Source: an uncultured Alphaproteobacteria bacterium
Lineage (GTDB): Bacteria; Pseudomonadota; Alphaproteobacteria; Thalassobaculales; Thalassobaculaceae
NCBI GenBank assembly: GCA_902629125.1
Contig: CACOPQ010000010.1
Coordinates: forward strand, 1-59,148
DNA length: 59,148 nucleotides
Reading direction: 5' to 3'
Below the pieces are notes generated by a model that saw nothing but the letters and a program-made list of their open reading frames with translations, searched no databases and was not told the DNA's origin. Below, piece after piece: positions 17,576-25,909 of the stretch (its first letter is position 1; every line of letters starts with the position of its first letter). The position numbers were made by a program, and so were the translations under genes.

Positions 17576-18727
17576 CTAATCGACTACATCATATAATTGT
17601 CGTCGGATTGTGGCTTCATATAAAGTAAGAAGCTCTGCTTGCGACTTAGCTCTGGCGAATAGAATGCCAACACGACTATAAGGACTGGGTTTAAGTTGAT
17701 CGCCCACCGAGCTCAGGGCTACCCAACTTTCTAAAAATAAACTTTTTTTGTAGTGAATGTGATTAAAGTTTTGGTCTTTTGAGACGGATACAGTGTGACG
17801 CATTATTGGCACTCTAATATCGGGATTTTCTGCATCTCTGTATGACATACCTAAAAATGGCCGGACGTAGTTTTCAACGAATGGATATCCAGTGCTCAAT
17901 TCGATTAGTCGACTATAAAGGTCTCCAGCGATTGCCCTTTTTCTATCAATTAGGTATGCTTTAGTTCCATCCCAAATAAATTGTGAATGTATTAAACCAT
18001 CCTTGAGATTTAGATATTGGGCTAATTTTTCGACAGCATCGATGATTTGTTGTTGCATCTCAGATGGTGGATTGAAAATCACTCTGCTTGTATCAACAAC
18101 AAAACTGTTAGCAGTGGAGTTTTCTTTTACAAAAAAGTTTTTAATAGCAGTCTGATTTTTTAAAAAAGCATTATGACTATATAAATCACCATCGATGAAT
18201 CTTTCCACGATATATTCTTTTGTTAGGGATGTTTTTTTGGCAAGTTCAATGGCGTTATCAAATGTTTGTTGGTTATGGCTTCTTAACACAGTGATACCTT
18301 TTCCACTGTAGGAATCAACCGGTTTTATAATAACTGGATAATCCAATCTATTGTTGTTAATGTTCTGCGTTTCTGGTATCGGAAGGTTCAGTTTTTCCGC
18401 GATCGTCCTAAATTTTTGTTTATTATGTATCTCGTCTTCTATAGCTGGAGTTTCAATACCGGGAAAACGTCCACGATTGACAAAAGCACAAGATTTATAA
18501 GAACGATCCGTGCAACCCGGAACTAGATAGTCGAAGTTCTCTCTTTCTATTAAATCGTAAAGGGCCGTTGTGTCAGAGTAATCTATATTCCAAAAATTAT
18601 TTGCAGATTTAGCAAGAGCATCAATTGGATTGCTGCCAACTACATGCACATCATGTCCAAGGTCTTGTAGCACAGAGTAAATTGGCGCTGACGAAAAGTT
18701 TGTGTCAACTAATAGTACTTTGGCCAT
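17576..18727 (-). CDS. ATP-grasp ligase, last gene of the sugar-modification operon
   Basis: This 383-residue protein has the carbamoyl-phosphate-synthase-like ATP-grasp fold. It opens with a Rossmann-like pre-grasp domain (AKVLLVDTNFSSAPIY). The ATP-binding region has YPVIIKPVDSYSGKGITVL around 137-156, then EYIVERFIDGD and HSQFIWDG, with YLIDRKRAIAGD near 270. Such enzymes join a carboxylate to an amine through an acyl phosphate. The start at 18727 (MAKVLL) is preferred over an upstream frame start because homology begins there and an AGGA lies about 12 bases ahead. It follows a VioA-like aminotransferase by 64 bases. I infer that it attaches an amino acid or other acid to the amine made by that enzyme. 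Confidence 0.8.
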   Translation of the reverse strand: MAKVLLVDTNFSSAPIYSVLQDLGHDVHVVGSNPIDALAKSANNFWNIDYSDTTALYDLIERENFDYLVPGCTDRSYKSCAFVNRGRFPGIETPAIEDEIHNKQKFRTIAEKLNLPIPETQNINNNRLDYPVIIKPVDSYSGKGITVLRSHNQQTFDNAIELAKKTSLTKEYIVERFIDGDLYSHNAFLKNQTAIKNFFVKENSTANSFVVDTSRVIFNPPSEMQQQIIDAVEKLAQYLNLKDGLIHSQFIWDGTKAYLIDRKRAIAGDLYSRLIELSTGYPFVENYVRPFLGMSYRDAENPDIRVPIMRHTVSVSKDQNFNHIHYKKSLFLESWVALSSVGDQLKPSPYSRVGILFARAKSQAELLTLYEATIRRQLYDVVD

Positions 18728-18791
18728 GATAATATTTATCCTTTGGCATAAATTAATTTCCAAAACTCAAAAAAATGATGCCGTGTTAGGT

Positions 18792-19928
18792 CTAATTAAA
18801 GTCTGTTTGAGCGCAAGATAGAATCGTATTGATAATATGCTCTTGGTCCTCTTTTTCTAGCTCCGGATAGATTGGTAAACACAAAACATTATTGGCACTC
18901 GTGTTTGCTACTGGGAGATTATCTTTTCTGGCGGAAGCGTGCTCTCGATACATCGGAAAGTCTGTAATCAGCGGATAAAAATATCGACGTGCGTTGATCC
19001 CATTCGTTTTCAACTTTTTGTATAAATTATCCCGGTTTAAAGCAAAACTGTTGTTAACAAGAATAGGGAAGTAGGAATAGTTAGACTTAGCAGCTATCTG
19101 TGGAATATAGGTAATGCCAACTATGGAGCTTAAGGCATCAATATATCTTTCAAATATAAGCTTGCGTTTATTGATAGCATCATCGACGTGTTTGAGTTGT
19201 AGTAATCCAAGTGCTGCGTTAAATTCGCTCATTTTGGCATTTATGCCGGCTACTTCAACGGTTGTTTCATCTACAAAACCAAAGTTTTTAAGGTTATCAA
19301 TGCGTCGTTTCATGTTTTTATCATGACAGATAATGGCGCCACCTTCGAATGTATTGAACACCTTGGTTGCATGGAAGCTGAGTATAGAAATATCTCCATA
19401 GTTTAGTATGCTTCTTTTTTTATCTTTGACGCCAAAGGCATGTGCAGCGTCATAAATTATCTTTAAATTGTTTATGTCGGCAATGCGTTTAATTTCTCCG
19501 ACAGAGCATGGATTTCCATAACAATGCACAGGTAAGATTGCTGTCGTCTGAGGCGTGATGGCCGCTTCTATTTTTTCTGGGTTGATATTTAGAGTGTGAG
19601 GTTCAATGTCGACAAAAACGGGCCGTATACTATTCCATAGTAACGAATGCGAAGTGGCTACAAATGAATAGGGAGTGGTGATTACCTCGCCAGAAATTCT
19701 GAGCGCTTGCAGAGCTGATACCAAGGCTAGTGTTCCATTTGAAAATAAAGATACGTACGGAACGTCCAAGTAACTTGCTAAAGCGGACTCTAGTTGAGTG
19801 TGAAAAGGGCCATTGTTTGTTAGAGATTTGTTTTCCCAAATCTTTTCAAGGTATGGCAGAAATTCCTCAAGCTCAGGCAGATATGGTCGGGTAACCTCTA
19901 TTGATCTATTTTTCAATTTCGTTTCCAT
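18792..19928 (-). CDS. DegT/DnrJ/EryC1 aminotransferase, VioA-like nucleotide-sugar type
   Basis: This 378-residue PLP enzyme transfers an amino group to a keto-sugar nucleotide. It opens with EVTRPYLPELEEFLPYLEKI and SLTNNGPFHTQLE. It continues with FSNGTLALVSALQAL and TTPYSFVATSHSLLWNSI. The PLP aspartate region is YDAAHAFGV near 160, and the Schiff-base Lys is in SFHATKVFNTFEGGA near 185. These stretches closely match VioA-like enzymes that make dTDP-4-amino-4,6-dideoxy-glucose (Qui4N). No 4,6-dehydratase or sugar nucleotidyltransferase is seen in the window, so the precursor must come from elsewhere. It sits between the glycosyltransferase-like gene and the ATP-grasp gene on the same strand. 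Confidence 0.9.
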   Translation of the reverse strand: METKLKNRSIEVTRPYLPELEEFLPYLEKIWENKSLTNNGPFHTQLESALASYLDVPYVSLFSNGTLALVSALQALRISGEVITTPYSFVATSHSLLWNSIRPVFVDIEPHTLNINPEKIEAAITPQTTAILPVHCYGNPCSVGEIKRIADINNLKIIYDAAHAFGVKDKKRSILNYGDISILSFHATKVFNTFEGGAIICHDKNMKRRIDNLKNFGFVDETTVEVAGINAKMSEFNAALGLLQLKHVDDAINKRKLIFERYIDALSSIVGITYIPQIAAKSNYSYFPILVNNSFALNRDNLYKKLKTNGINARRYFYPLITDFPMYREHASARKDNLPVANTSANNVLCLPIYPELEKEDQEHIINTILSCAQTDFN

Positions 19929-19990
19929 TTTGCAAACCTGAACTTATGTAATTGTCGCAGAAAATTAATGGCAAGTCACCCCAACAGCAG

Positions 19991-21586
19991 TCAGTTTACC
20001 AAACTTTGTGATCTTTGGTTTACTGCATTTATTCTGTCTTTACTATGTTTCCATGCAAGCGCTTTAATTAAGCTTTTTACGTTATCTTTGAACTTTGGAA
20101 ATTGATTGAAGATAGAGTAAGCTATTTGTTGGCGAGTGGGTTTATCCAACTCTAAATGACAAGTGATTAATCCAAGAAGTTCCGCATAGTTTTCCGCCAG
20201 GTATTCCGAAGGCAAAAGACTTGTTACGTCGCCATAATTAATGGAAAAAACCGGTGTCCCATGTCCGATTGCGGTTGCAGCTGCACCACCACCACCCAAT
20301 CGTTTTGTATTGATAAGAAAATCAATCATGCTCAGGAACGTTTTTATTTCGACTATCGGTCCAAGACATTCTGCCCGCGGTCCACACATCTGACCTATCT
20401 TTGTAACGAGCTTATCTTCGCAACGACCAACAAGAAGAAATTTTATTCTTGGGTCTATTTGGAGTGTTTTATTTATGAATTCAATTTCATCAGGCCCAAT
20501 CTCCCAATCTAAGCGATTACTCACAACAGCTAATAAAATTTCCTCCGCTTTGTATCCAAATTCGGATTTGCTAGTTGTTTTTTTACATAATAAACTATCA
20601 ACTTGTGCCGCTTGACTTACCATTTTTTTATATTTTTTTGGATCGATTTGTGCGTCTTCCAGTGCCTTGATTTGGGCCGAAGAAAGTTTTTCAAATACAC
20701 TCACGAGTGAAGAAAAAGGCGAGGGAACGAGCATAGATGAAGTCGTGTAAATAAGTGATGGTATATAGCTCGCTATAAATTCTTGGAAAACATTGTAACC
20801 CCCGACATTAATCATAAAGCCAGGTTGTATTTTTTCTAGGGTTTCTAAAAAGTCCTCTAGTGAACTTTTTTTGAAATGATTTGCGGCTAAATTGTATACT
20901 GGGATCTCTTTTCCATCAAAATCCCAGATTCGAAGCCCTTCTGGAGTGTCAAGATAATTCCCTTTGATGGGCTCTATCACTGGCAATATATACTCGGGTG
21001 GATAGCACTGAATTTGCGCTATCAGTACCTCAAAGCCTAATTCTATAAGGGTTTCGTAAAGTTCTAATAAAAGAAATGTTGGTGAATGATTCGCGCTGAG
21101 AATTTGGCTTGAAACAAGTAAAATTGTTTTTTTATTCTGATTAACGTCGTACTTCAGAGTTAAGTCGGAATACTCATCTTTGAACTGCATAACAAAGGAA
21201 TTGAATATTTTCGCTAACGGCTTATCGAAAGATATGTTTTTCCGAAACCCTATTGTGACTAAGTTATATATAAACGCGTTTTTATTTTTTAACCCTGAGA
21301 TTTTATTAAAAACTTTGTGGATATAGTGGTCAATTTGTTCGTCGTGAAGATAGGATGCGTAAATACTCAAGTTAAAAATACTTAATGGGAGTTGTTGCTC
21401 TAAATTGTTCTCATGCGTCAGAAAGTTTTTAATCTGGTCTCGCACATAGGTCTTATTTGCTTGGGAAAGGTCTGCGATTCCATTCCGATTTTCAGCAATA
21501 GCTTGGCAATGATTATCTAGATCACCCTCTAATCGGAAAAGTGAATTGAAAGCTGATAATAAAATATCCGACATTAAATTTCCCAT
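19991..21586 (-). CDS. Glycosyltransferase-like protein with helical N-terminal domain
   Basis: This 531-residue protein has a largely helical N-terminal third (about 1-140). A Rossmann-like unit follows with KKTILLVSSQIL near 154. The C-terminal unit resembles a GT-B donor-binding domain: FLLVGRCEDKLV near 390, FLSMIDFLINTKRLGGGGAAATAIGHGTPVFS near 425-455. The arrangement recalls GT41/HMW1C-like or family 4-like transferases, but I cannot place it exactly. An alternative start is ATG 21574, with a weak GGGA ahead of it. It is the first gene of a three-gene minus-strand operon with the aminotransferase and ATP-grasp genes, and may transfer the amino sugar they make. Confidence 0.6.
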   Translation of the reverse strand: MGNLMSDILLSAFNSLFRLEGDLDNHCQAIAENRNGIADLSQANKTYVRDQIKNFLTHENNLEQQLPLSIFNLSIYASYLHDEQIDHYIHKVFNKISGLKNKNAFIYNLVTIGFRKNISFDKPLAKIFNSFVMQFKDEYSDLTLKYDVNQNKKTILLVSSQILSANHSPTFLLLELYETLIELGFEVLIAQIQCYPPEYILPVIEPIKGNYLDTPEGLRIWDFDGKEIPVYNLAANHFKKSSLEDFLETLEKIQPGFMINVGGYNVFQEFIASYIPSLIYTTSSMLVPSPFSSLVSVFEKLSSAQIKALEDAQIDPKKYKKMVSQAAQVDSLLCKKTTSKSEFGYKAEEILLAVVSNRLDWEIGPDEIEFINKTLQIDPRIKFLLVGRCEDKLVTKIGQMCGPRAECLGPIVEIKTFLSMIDFLINTKRLGGGGAAATAIGHGTPVFSINYGDVTSLLPSEYLAENYAELLGLITCHLELDKPTRQQIAYSIFNQFPKFKDNVKSLIKALAWKHSKDRINAVNQRSQSLVN

Positions 21587-21873
21587 TTTTGACGAACGTT
21601 ACTTAACGCCTGTTTTGGTAGCAAGATATATGCCATTATTAACCAAGTTTTACATGTATTGGTTAGTAGTTGATGGAAGACTTTCGTATGGGTTTAATCT
21701 CTTGTGACAATACGTTGGAAGTTTCTTAAGGCAAATATAACTATGATTTGCTATCAAAATAAGTTGTTTCAGCTGTTGAGTTGGAAGGCGCAAATCGCTT
21801 ATTCCCATCTCGTTGTATCGATCCGTTGCGACTCGTATTTCTAGCGACTGTTGAGTTTTTTAAAGGTGCTAAA

Positions 21874-22587
21874 ATGACTGAGAAATTAATTCAAAAGTTT
21901 CTTGATAGCTATGATAGTGGCATAGTGGAAATCAAGTTGAGAGATCTTCTGCACTTGAAGGAAAAGGTATCCACGGACCCACATATTCAGACTTTATTCC
22001 CACCGACAGAAATTGGAAGCATTACGCTGGTCGATCAGATAGTAATCCTTTGCCTCCTGAAAATTTTAAAACCATCTGTTATTTTAGAAATAGGAACATA
22101 TCTCGGTTATACAACCTCATTATTAGCGATCAATACATCAGCCGCAAAAATTCTTTCGATAGACCTTCCCAATGATCACAACTCACGTACACTGAATATA
22201 GATGAAACCCAAATATTGGTTGATCCAGAGGTAAATGATAACTTTTTAAGGCATAAACAGGCTAATGAGGGAGAAAAATACCTTGAATATCTGGGGGATT
22301 CAGATAAAGCAAAGATCAAGTTGATTAAAAATGACTCGACTGAATTAGATTTCCCAACGGAGATTGGAACAATAGATTTTGCGTTCATTGATGGTGGGCA
22401 TACGGAAGAGATAGTGGCAAGTGACACGAAGGGTGTTTTTTCCTGCATGAAAAAAGGTGTTATAGTGTGGCATGATTATAAATCTGGGATACATTCTGGC
22501 GTAACTAAATATTTACAAAAGCAAAGTTCATTAAAAATTTTCCACGTAAAAAATTCTCTCTGCGCTTTTTCTATAATCGGATTTTAA
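21874..22587 (+). CDS. SAM-dependent methyltransferase (Methyltransf_24-like)
   Basis: This 237-residue class I methyltransferase has SAM motif I as VILEIGTYLGYTTSLLA near residue 70, with the acidic strand-2 end in ILSIDLP. It also shows IDFAFIDGGHTEEIVASD near 169, and VIVWHDY near 199. The FIDGGH and HDY motifs fit the Methyltransf_24/CmcI-like group, which includes O-methyltransferases of sugars and small molecules. A frame extends upstream to TTG 21781, but AAAGGTG lies 7 bases before the ATG at 21874. It begins the plus-strand half of the accessory cluster, diverging across about 290 bases from the glycosyltransferase-like gene, and is 10 bases ahead of the desaturase. Confidence 0.85.
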   Translation: MTEKLIQKFLDSYDSGIVEIKLRDLLHLKEKVSTDPHIQTLFPPTEIGSITLVDQIVILCLLKILKPSVILEIGTYLGYTTSLLAINTSAAKILSIDLPNDHNSRTLNIDETQILVDPEVNDNFLRHKQANEGEKYLEYLGDSDKAKIKLIKNDSTELDFPTEIGTIDFAFIDGGHTEEIVASDTKGVFSCMKKGVIVWHDYKSGIHSGVTKYLQKQSSLKIFHVKNSLCAFSIIGF

Positions 22588-22597
22588 GGTCTTTTAA

Positions 22598-23524
22598 ATG
22601 GAGCAGCGATTAAAAAGAATTTTGGACAAGTCGACATTTAATAACTTAATGCGACTTGATAATCGTTTGGCTTTTCTTCACCTCGCTGTCAGAATTTTTG
22701 TCGAGATTGGTCTAGTCGTTGGTTTAGCGCTCTCTTCCTCGAACTACACTATCATTGCTATTCTGATTTTGGCGATTGGATTTTGGCACAGTTTTTGGGG
22801 ATATGCAGGTTACGCCCATGAGCTTTTTCATGGGCGGGTGTTCTCCTCTAAACGACTTAATAGAGCCTTGTTTGTATTTTCCACAGCTATCACCTTCAAT
22901 AATAGGGCTTTCTTTATGAAGAGCCATTCCAGACATCACAATCAAACCTTTCATGAAAGTGATGAAGAGACATTCTCAATTCAACAATGGGATAGGTTGC
23001 ATGTAATTCTATACTGCTTGGTGGATTTTCGATTAATATTTCGAAAGTTGGCATATACTTTTACAAATGCCGCCGGTTTTGTTCCTGATGAATATAAAAT
23101 GATTAAAAGTTCAATTATTCGATCAGCACTCGAAATATTGATAATCAACACCCTGCTTTATGTCTTGATTTGGTTTTTAAGCGGCGAAATATTTATTGCC
23201 TTTTATTTTTTTGTGGCGCAGTTCTCGTGTCAACTTCCAGCAAAAATGCTAGCCCAAGCCCAGCATTTAGGGTTGAAAAGTAGGGCTAAAGAAGGCCCAT
23301 TTGGTCATTCCCGCACAATAATTCTCCCTCGTATACTGTCTTTTTTATATTCTAATATGAATTACCACTGTGAACATCACCTCTTGCCGGCTGTATCATA
23401 TTACAATTTGCCGGCGGTTAACAAATTACTCAAAGATTCAGAAATACCATTCAATGAATGTGATGTTAGTTATTTTTTTGGAGACTTTTGGCATGATCTG
23501 GAAGCAAATGAGAACCGAATTTAG
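22598..23524 (+). CDS. Membrane fatty acid desaturase-family protein
   Basis: This 308-residue di-iron membrane enzyme has all three histidine clusters: HELFH near residue 74, HSRHH near 109 and YHCEHHLLP near 263. About four membrane segments are visible, at roughly 28-48, 50-66, 185-210 and 85-100. The family includes acyl-lipid desaturases, carotenoid ketolases and hydroxylases. It follows the methyltransferase by 10 bases and is 71 bases ahead of another methyltransferase, so it probably belongs to the same transcription unit. It suggests that the cluster product has, or acts on, a lipid chain; that is inferred. Confidence 0.85.
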   Translation: MEQRLKRILDKSTFNNLMRLDNRLAFLHLAVRIFVEIGLVVGLALSSSNYTIIAILILAIGFWHSFWGYAGYAHELFHGRVFSSKRLNRALFVFSTAITFNNRAFFMKSHSRHHNQTFHESDEETFSIQQWDRLHVILYCLVDFRLIFRKLAYTFTNAAGFVPDEYKMIKSSIIRSALEILIINTLLYVLIWFLSGEIFIAFYFFVAQFSCQLPAKMLAQAQHLGLKSRAKEGPFGHSRTIILPRILSFLYSNMNYHCEHHLLPAVSYYNLPAVNKLLKDSEIPFNECDVSYFFGDFWHDLEANENRI

Positions 23525-23595
23525 CCGCCGCTCGTTTAGGACGTATTAATTTCAAGATAGCATAAAAATTTTTTCGTAAGGAATGAATTTTAAAT

Positions 23596-24444
23596 ATGGT
23601 CGACCGATGTATGATATGTGGTGAGACAACCGCATATTTTTTTTCAAAGTCATATACGGCAAATAGATATTGGGATGCGTTGGATGTAAGTTACAATCGA
23701 TGTGGCAACTGTGGATTCACTTTTTCTATAACACACCAACACTTGTCGGATGAAGAATGGGAACACATAAACGCGCGAGCGCATCATGCTGACGAAATTG
23801 ACATAAAAACAAAAAGTATAGATATCAAGTCTTTAAGTTCGAATAAACCGCCTTATGGTCCTATGGCGTTTGCTCTTAATCTTTTAGTCAAAAACTCAAT
23901 AATTTCATTAGAAAGTTCACTTGATTATGCATCGGGGTATGGAACCTTAGCTAAGCTTTTAAAGAAATATTATAATACAGAGATTCGTTGTTTTGATCCC
24001 TTCGTGCATGAGCCTGAACCGCTTGTAGAGTACATTTCATCTAGCGATCTGCGGCAGTATGGATTGGTTATCAATTCCGCTATGTTTGAGCATGTTAGAA
24101 AGCGAGAAGAACTTGAAAGGATAAACGACCTTGTCGCAAAAAGTGGTATTCTAATGATACATACGGTTGTTTGTGAAAATATTCCAAAGGATCCAAATTG
24201 GTTTTATCTCACACCTATCGTTCACACAGCATTTCATACAAATAAAAGTATGAGTATATTGATGAAGCAGTGGGGATATTCCAGCTCAATTTACTCACCC
24301 TTGGCCAAAAGCTGGTTTTTATTTAGAAAAGATTATGACCTTTTGTCCGATTTACCATCACTAGTTCAAGATATAAATACTGAACTCCAAACAGAATTCT
24401 TTCTTCATAGAAATGGTTTTGTTGATTATTGGAAGGGTTTTTGA
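23596..24444 (+). CDS. Methyltransferase with N-terminal Cys4 zinc-like module
   Basis: This 282-residue protein has CMICG near the start and CGNCGF near residue 37, which form a zinc-ribbon-like module. A class I methyltransferase core follows: SLDYASGYGTLAKLLKKY near 114-131 (motif I), RCFDPF (strand 2), and LVINSAMFEHVRKREEL near 158 (motif post II). This order is typical of sugar C-methyltransferase-like proteins in glycan and natural-product clusters. A C-terminal Methyltransf_14-type domain, which C-methyltransferases carry, is not obvious, so the target atom is unclear. It lies in the plus-strand half of the accessory cluster. Confidence 0.75.
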   Translation: MVDRCMICGETTAYFFSKSYTANRYWDALDVSYNRCGNCGFTFSITHQHLSDEEWEHINARAHHADEIDIKTKSIDIKSLSSNKPPYGPMAFALNLLVKNSIISLESSLDYASGYGTLAKLLKKYYNTEIRCFDPFVHEPEPLVEYISSSDLRQYGLVINSAMFEHVRKREELERINDLVAKSGILMIHTVVCENIPKDPNWFYLTPIVHTAFHTNKSMSILMKQWGYSSSIYSPLAKSWFLFRKDYDLLSDLPSLVQDINTELQTEFFLHRNGFVDYWKGF

Positions 24445-24492
24445 GGCAAAATGGTTGATGTTTTCTAGAAAAATTAACTTGTTAGGAGAAAT

Positions 24493-25332
24493 TTGCTGGT
24501 GAAGCTGACAGATTTGATTAGTTCTGAACTAAAGTACTTTAGACCAATGCTTGAGCGGGATAAGCAATCGAGCTTCGAACAGAGAGAAATATGGCGAGGG
24601 GAGACAATTCGACAAAGACAAAAGAGGATCTCTCTTGAACTTTTCAAAATGCTTAATGGTACAGTAAAATATGGTCCCTTTAAGGGGCTTCGTTTAACAC
24701 ACAACCCTTGGTGGGGACAGTTAGACTTAGGATCGCAGTGTTTGGGGTTGTACGAAAAGGAAATATTAAAATTTATTGAAAATATAGAGGATGGCCAATT
24801 TACAAACTTTATCGATATAGGTGCGGCAGACGGTTACTATGCCGTTGGCTTACTCTCGACTGGTAAGATACAGCGCTCCATATGCTTTGAAAAAACAGAT
24901 AAGGGAAGGGAAGCTATTTTTACCAATTGGAAAAATAATGGCGCTATCGGTCAGCTAGTTGTCAAGGCGAAGGCAAACTTTGAGAGTATAGCGACGTTGA
25001 CAGAGCATGACTTAGAAAGATCACTTATTTTGATTGATATAGAGGGTGGTGAATTCGAGCTATTGAATAATGATACTATCCACAAATTTAGATATTCAAA
25101 GATTCTTCTAGAAATTCACAATTGGGTGACTGATTTCGAAGAAAAATATAAAAATTTATTAATAAGTTTGGATGAATTTTTCTGTATAAAAATTATCAAA
25201 CGCGTAGACCGACAAGTTGATAACTATATGGAATTGAGAGACTTTACTGATGACAATAGACTTTTGCTGATTTCTGAGAGAAGACCATGCTTGATGCGAT
25301 TTTTGGAATTGACGCCAAAGAGTAGACTTTAG
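24493..25332 (+). CDS. FkbM-like methyltransferase-fold protein
   Basis: This 279-residue protein has a methyltransferase-like core: NFIDIGAADGYYAVGLL near residue 107 and SICFEKTDKGREAI near 133. LILIDIEGGEFELLN near 178 is the D-x-E-G-x-E motif common in FkbM-type proteins, and LLEIHNW follows. The first 70 residues are charged and helical, not typical of the family. The start is uncertain: AGGAG at 24484-24488 serves TTG 24493, CTG 24496 or GTG 24499, and no ATG is in reach. It closes the accessory cluster, about 130 bases before the DUF2177 gene. Confidence 0.6.
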   Translation: MLVKLTDLISSELKYFRPMLERDKQSSFEQREIWRGETIRQRQKRISLELFKMLNGTVKYGPFKGLRLTHNPWWGQLDLGSQCLGLYEKEILKFIENIEDGQFTNFIDIGAADGYYAVGLLSTGKIQRSICFEKTDKGREAIFTNWKNNGAIGQLVVKAKANFESIATLTEHDLERSLILIDIEGGEFELLNNDTIHKFRYSKILLEIHNWVTDFEEKYKNLLISLDEFFCIKIIKRVDRQVDNYMELRDFTDDNRLLLISERRPCLMRFLELTPKSRL

Positions 25333-25461
25333 AGATTTTGATCAGGAAGTTTATCTAATTAAGTAGGCACGGTGCATTGTGATCAAGACGGGGCCCTCAG
25401 AAAAAAGGCCTGAGAATATTGACTGGGCAAGTTTTTAAATAGGGGCCAGAGGGGTAGAAAG

Positions 25462-25863
25462 ATGAAAGTTTATATAGCAGCCTATTTAGGTGCTTTTTTT
25501 ACTTTTTGTTTGATGGACGGTATATGGCTCGGGATTATTGCGACAGAGTTTTATTTTGGAGCTATAGGGGACTTGTTACTCGAAAAGCCTAAGTGGTCTA
25601 TGGCTGCCATTTTCTACATTGGATACATTTTGGGAATAGTATACTTCGCTGTTAGGCCTGCACTAAAAACGAGGAACTTCGGACAGGTCCTTCGGGATGG
25701 CGCACTATTGGGTTTATTGGCTTACGCAACCTACGATATGACAAACATGGCAACTTTAAAGGGTTGGTCGCTGACAGTGTCTATCGTTGACATGATATGG
25801 GGCATGGTAATAACAGGCACTTCAGCTGCCGGTGGCTACATTGCTGCTCGACGTTTTGTCTAA
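25462..25863 (+). CDS. DUF2177 family membrane protein
   Basis: This 133-residue protein has four hydrophobic segments, at about 5-27, 46-66, 78-95 and 105-127. It has the DUF2177 hallmarks LMDGIWLGIIATEFY near residue 17 and ATYDMTNMATLKGW near 92, ending with a conserved-looking DMIWG. It lies in the inner membrane, and no function is known for the family. GAGGGG lies 8 bases before the ATG. The gene is 46 bases ahead of a lipoprotein gene on the same strand and may be cotranscribed with it. Confidence 0.88.
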   Translation: MKVYIAAYLGAFFTFCLMDGIWLGIIATEFYFGAIGDLLLEKPKWSMAAIFYIGYILGIVYFAVRPALKTRNFGQVLRDGALLGLLAYATYDMTNMATLKGWSLTVSIVDMIWGMVITGTSAAGGYIAARRFV

Positions 25864-25909
25864 GATGGCTTTTTGCGGTGCGATAATTAGGAAAATTGGA
25901 AGAGAATCG

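Noticed and set aside
17576..25332. Accessory cluster considered as a phage-defence island
   Set aside because: No nuclease, helicase, toxin, reverse transcriptase, CBASS or restriction-modification component is present; the methyltransferases are of small-molecule, not DNA, type.
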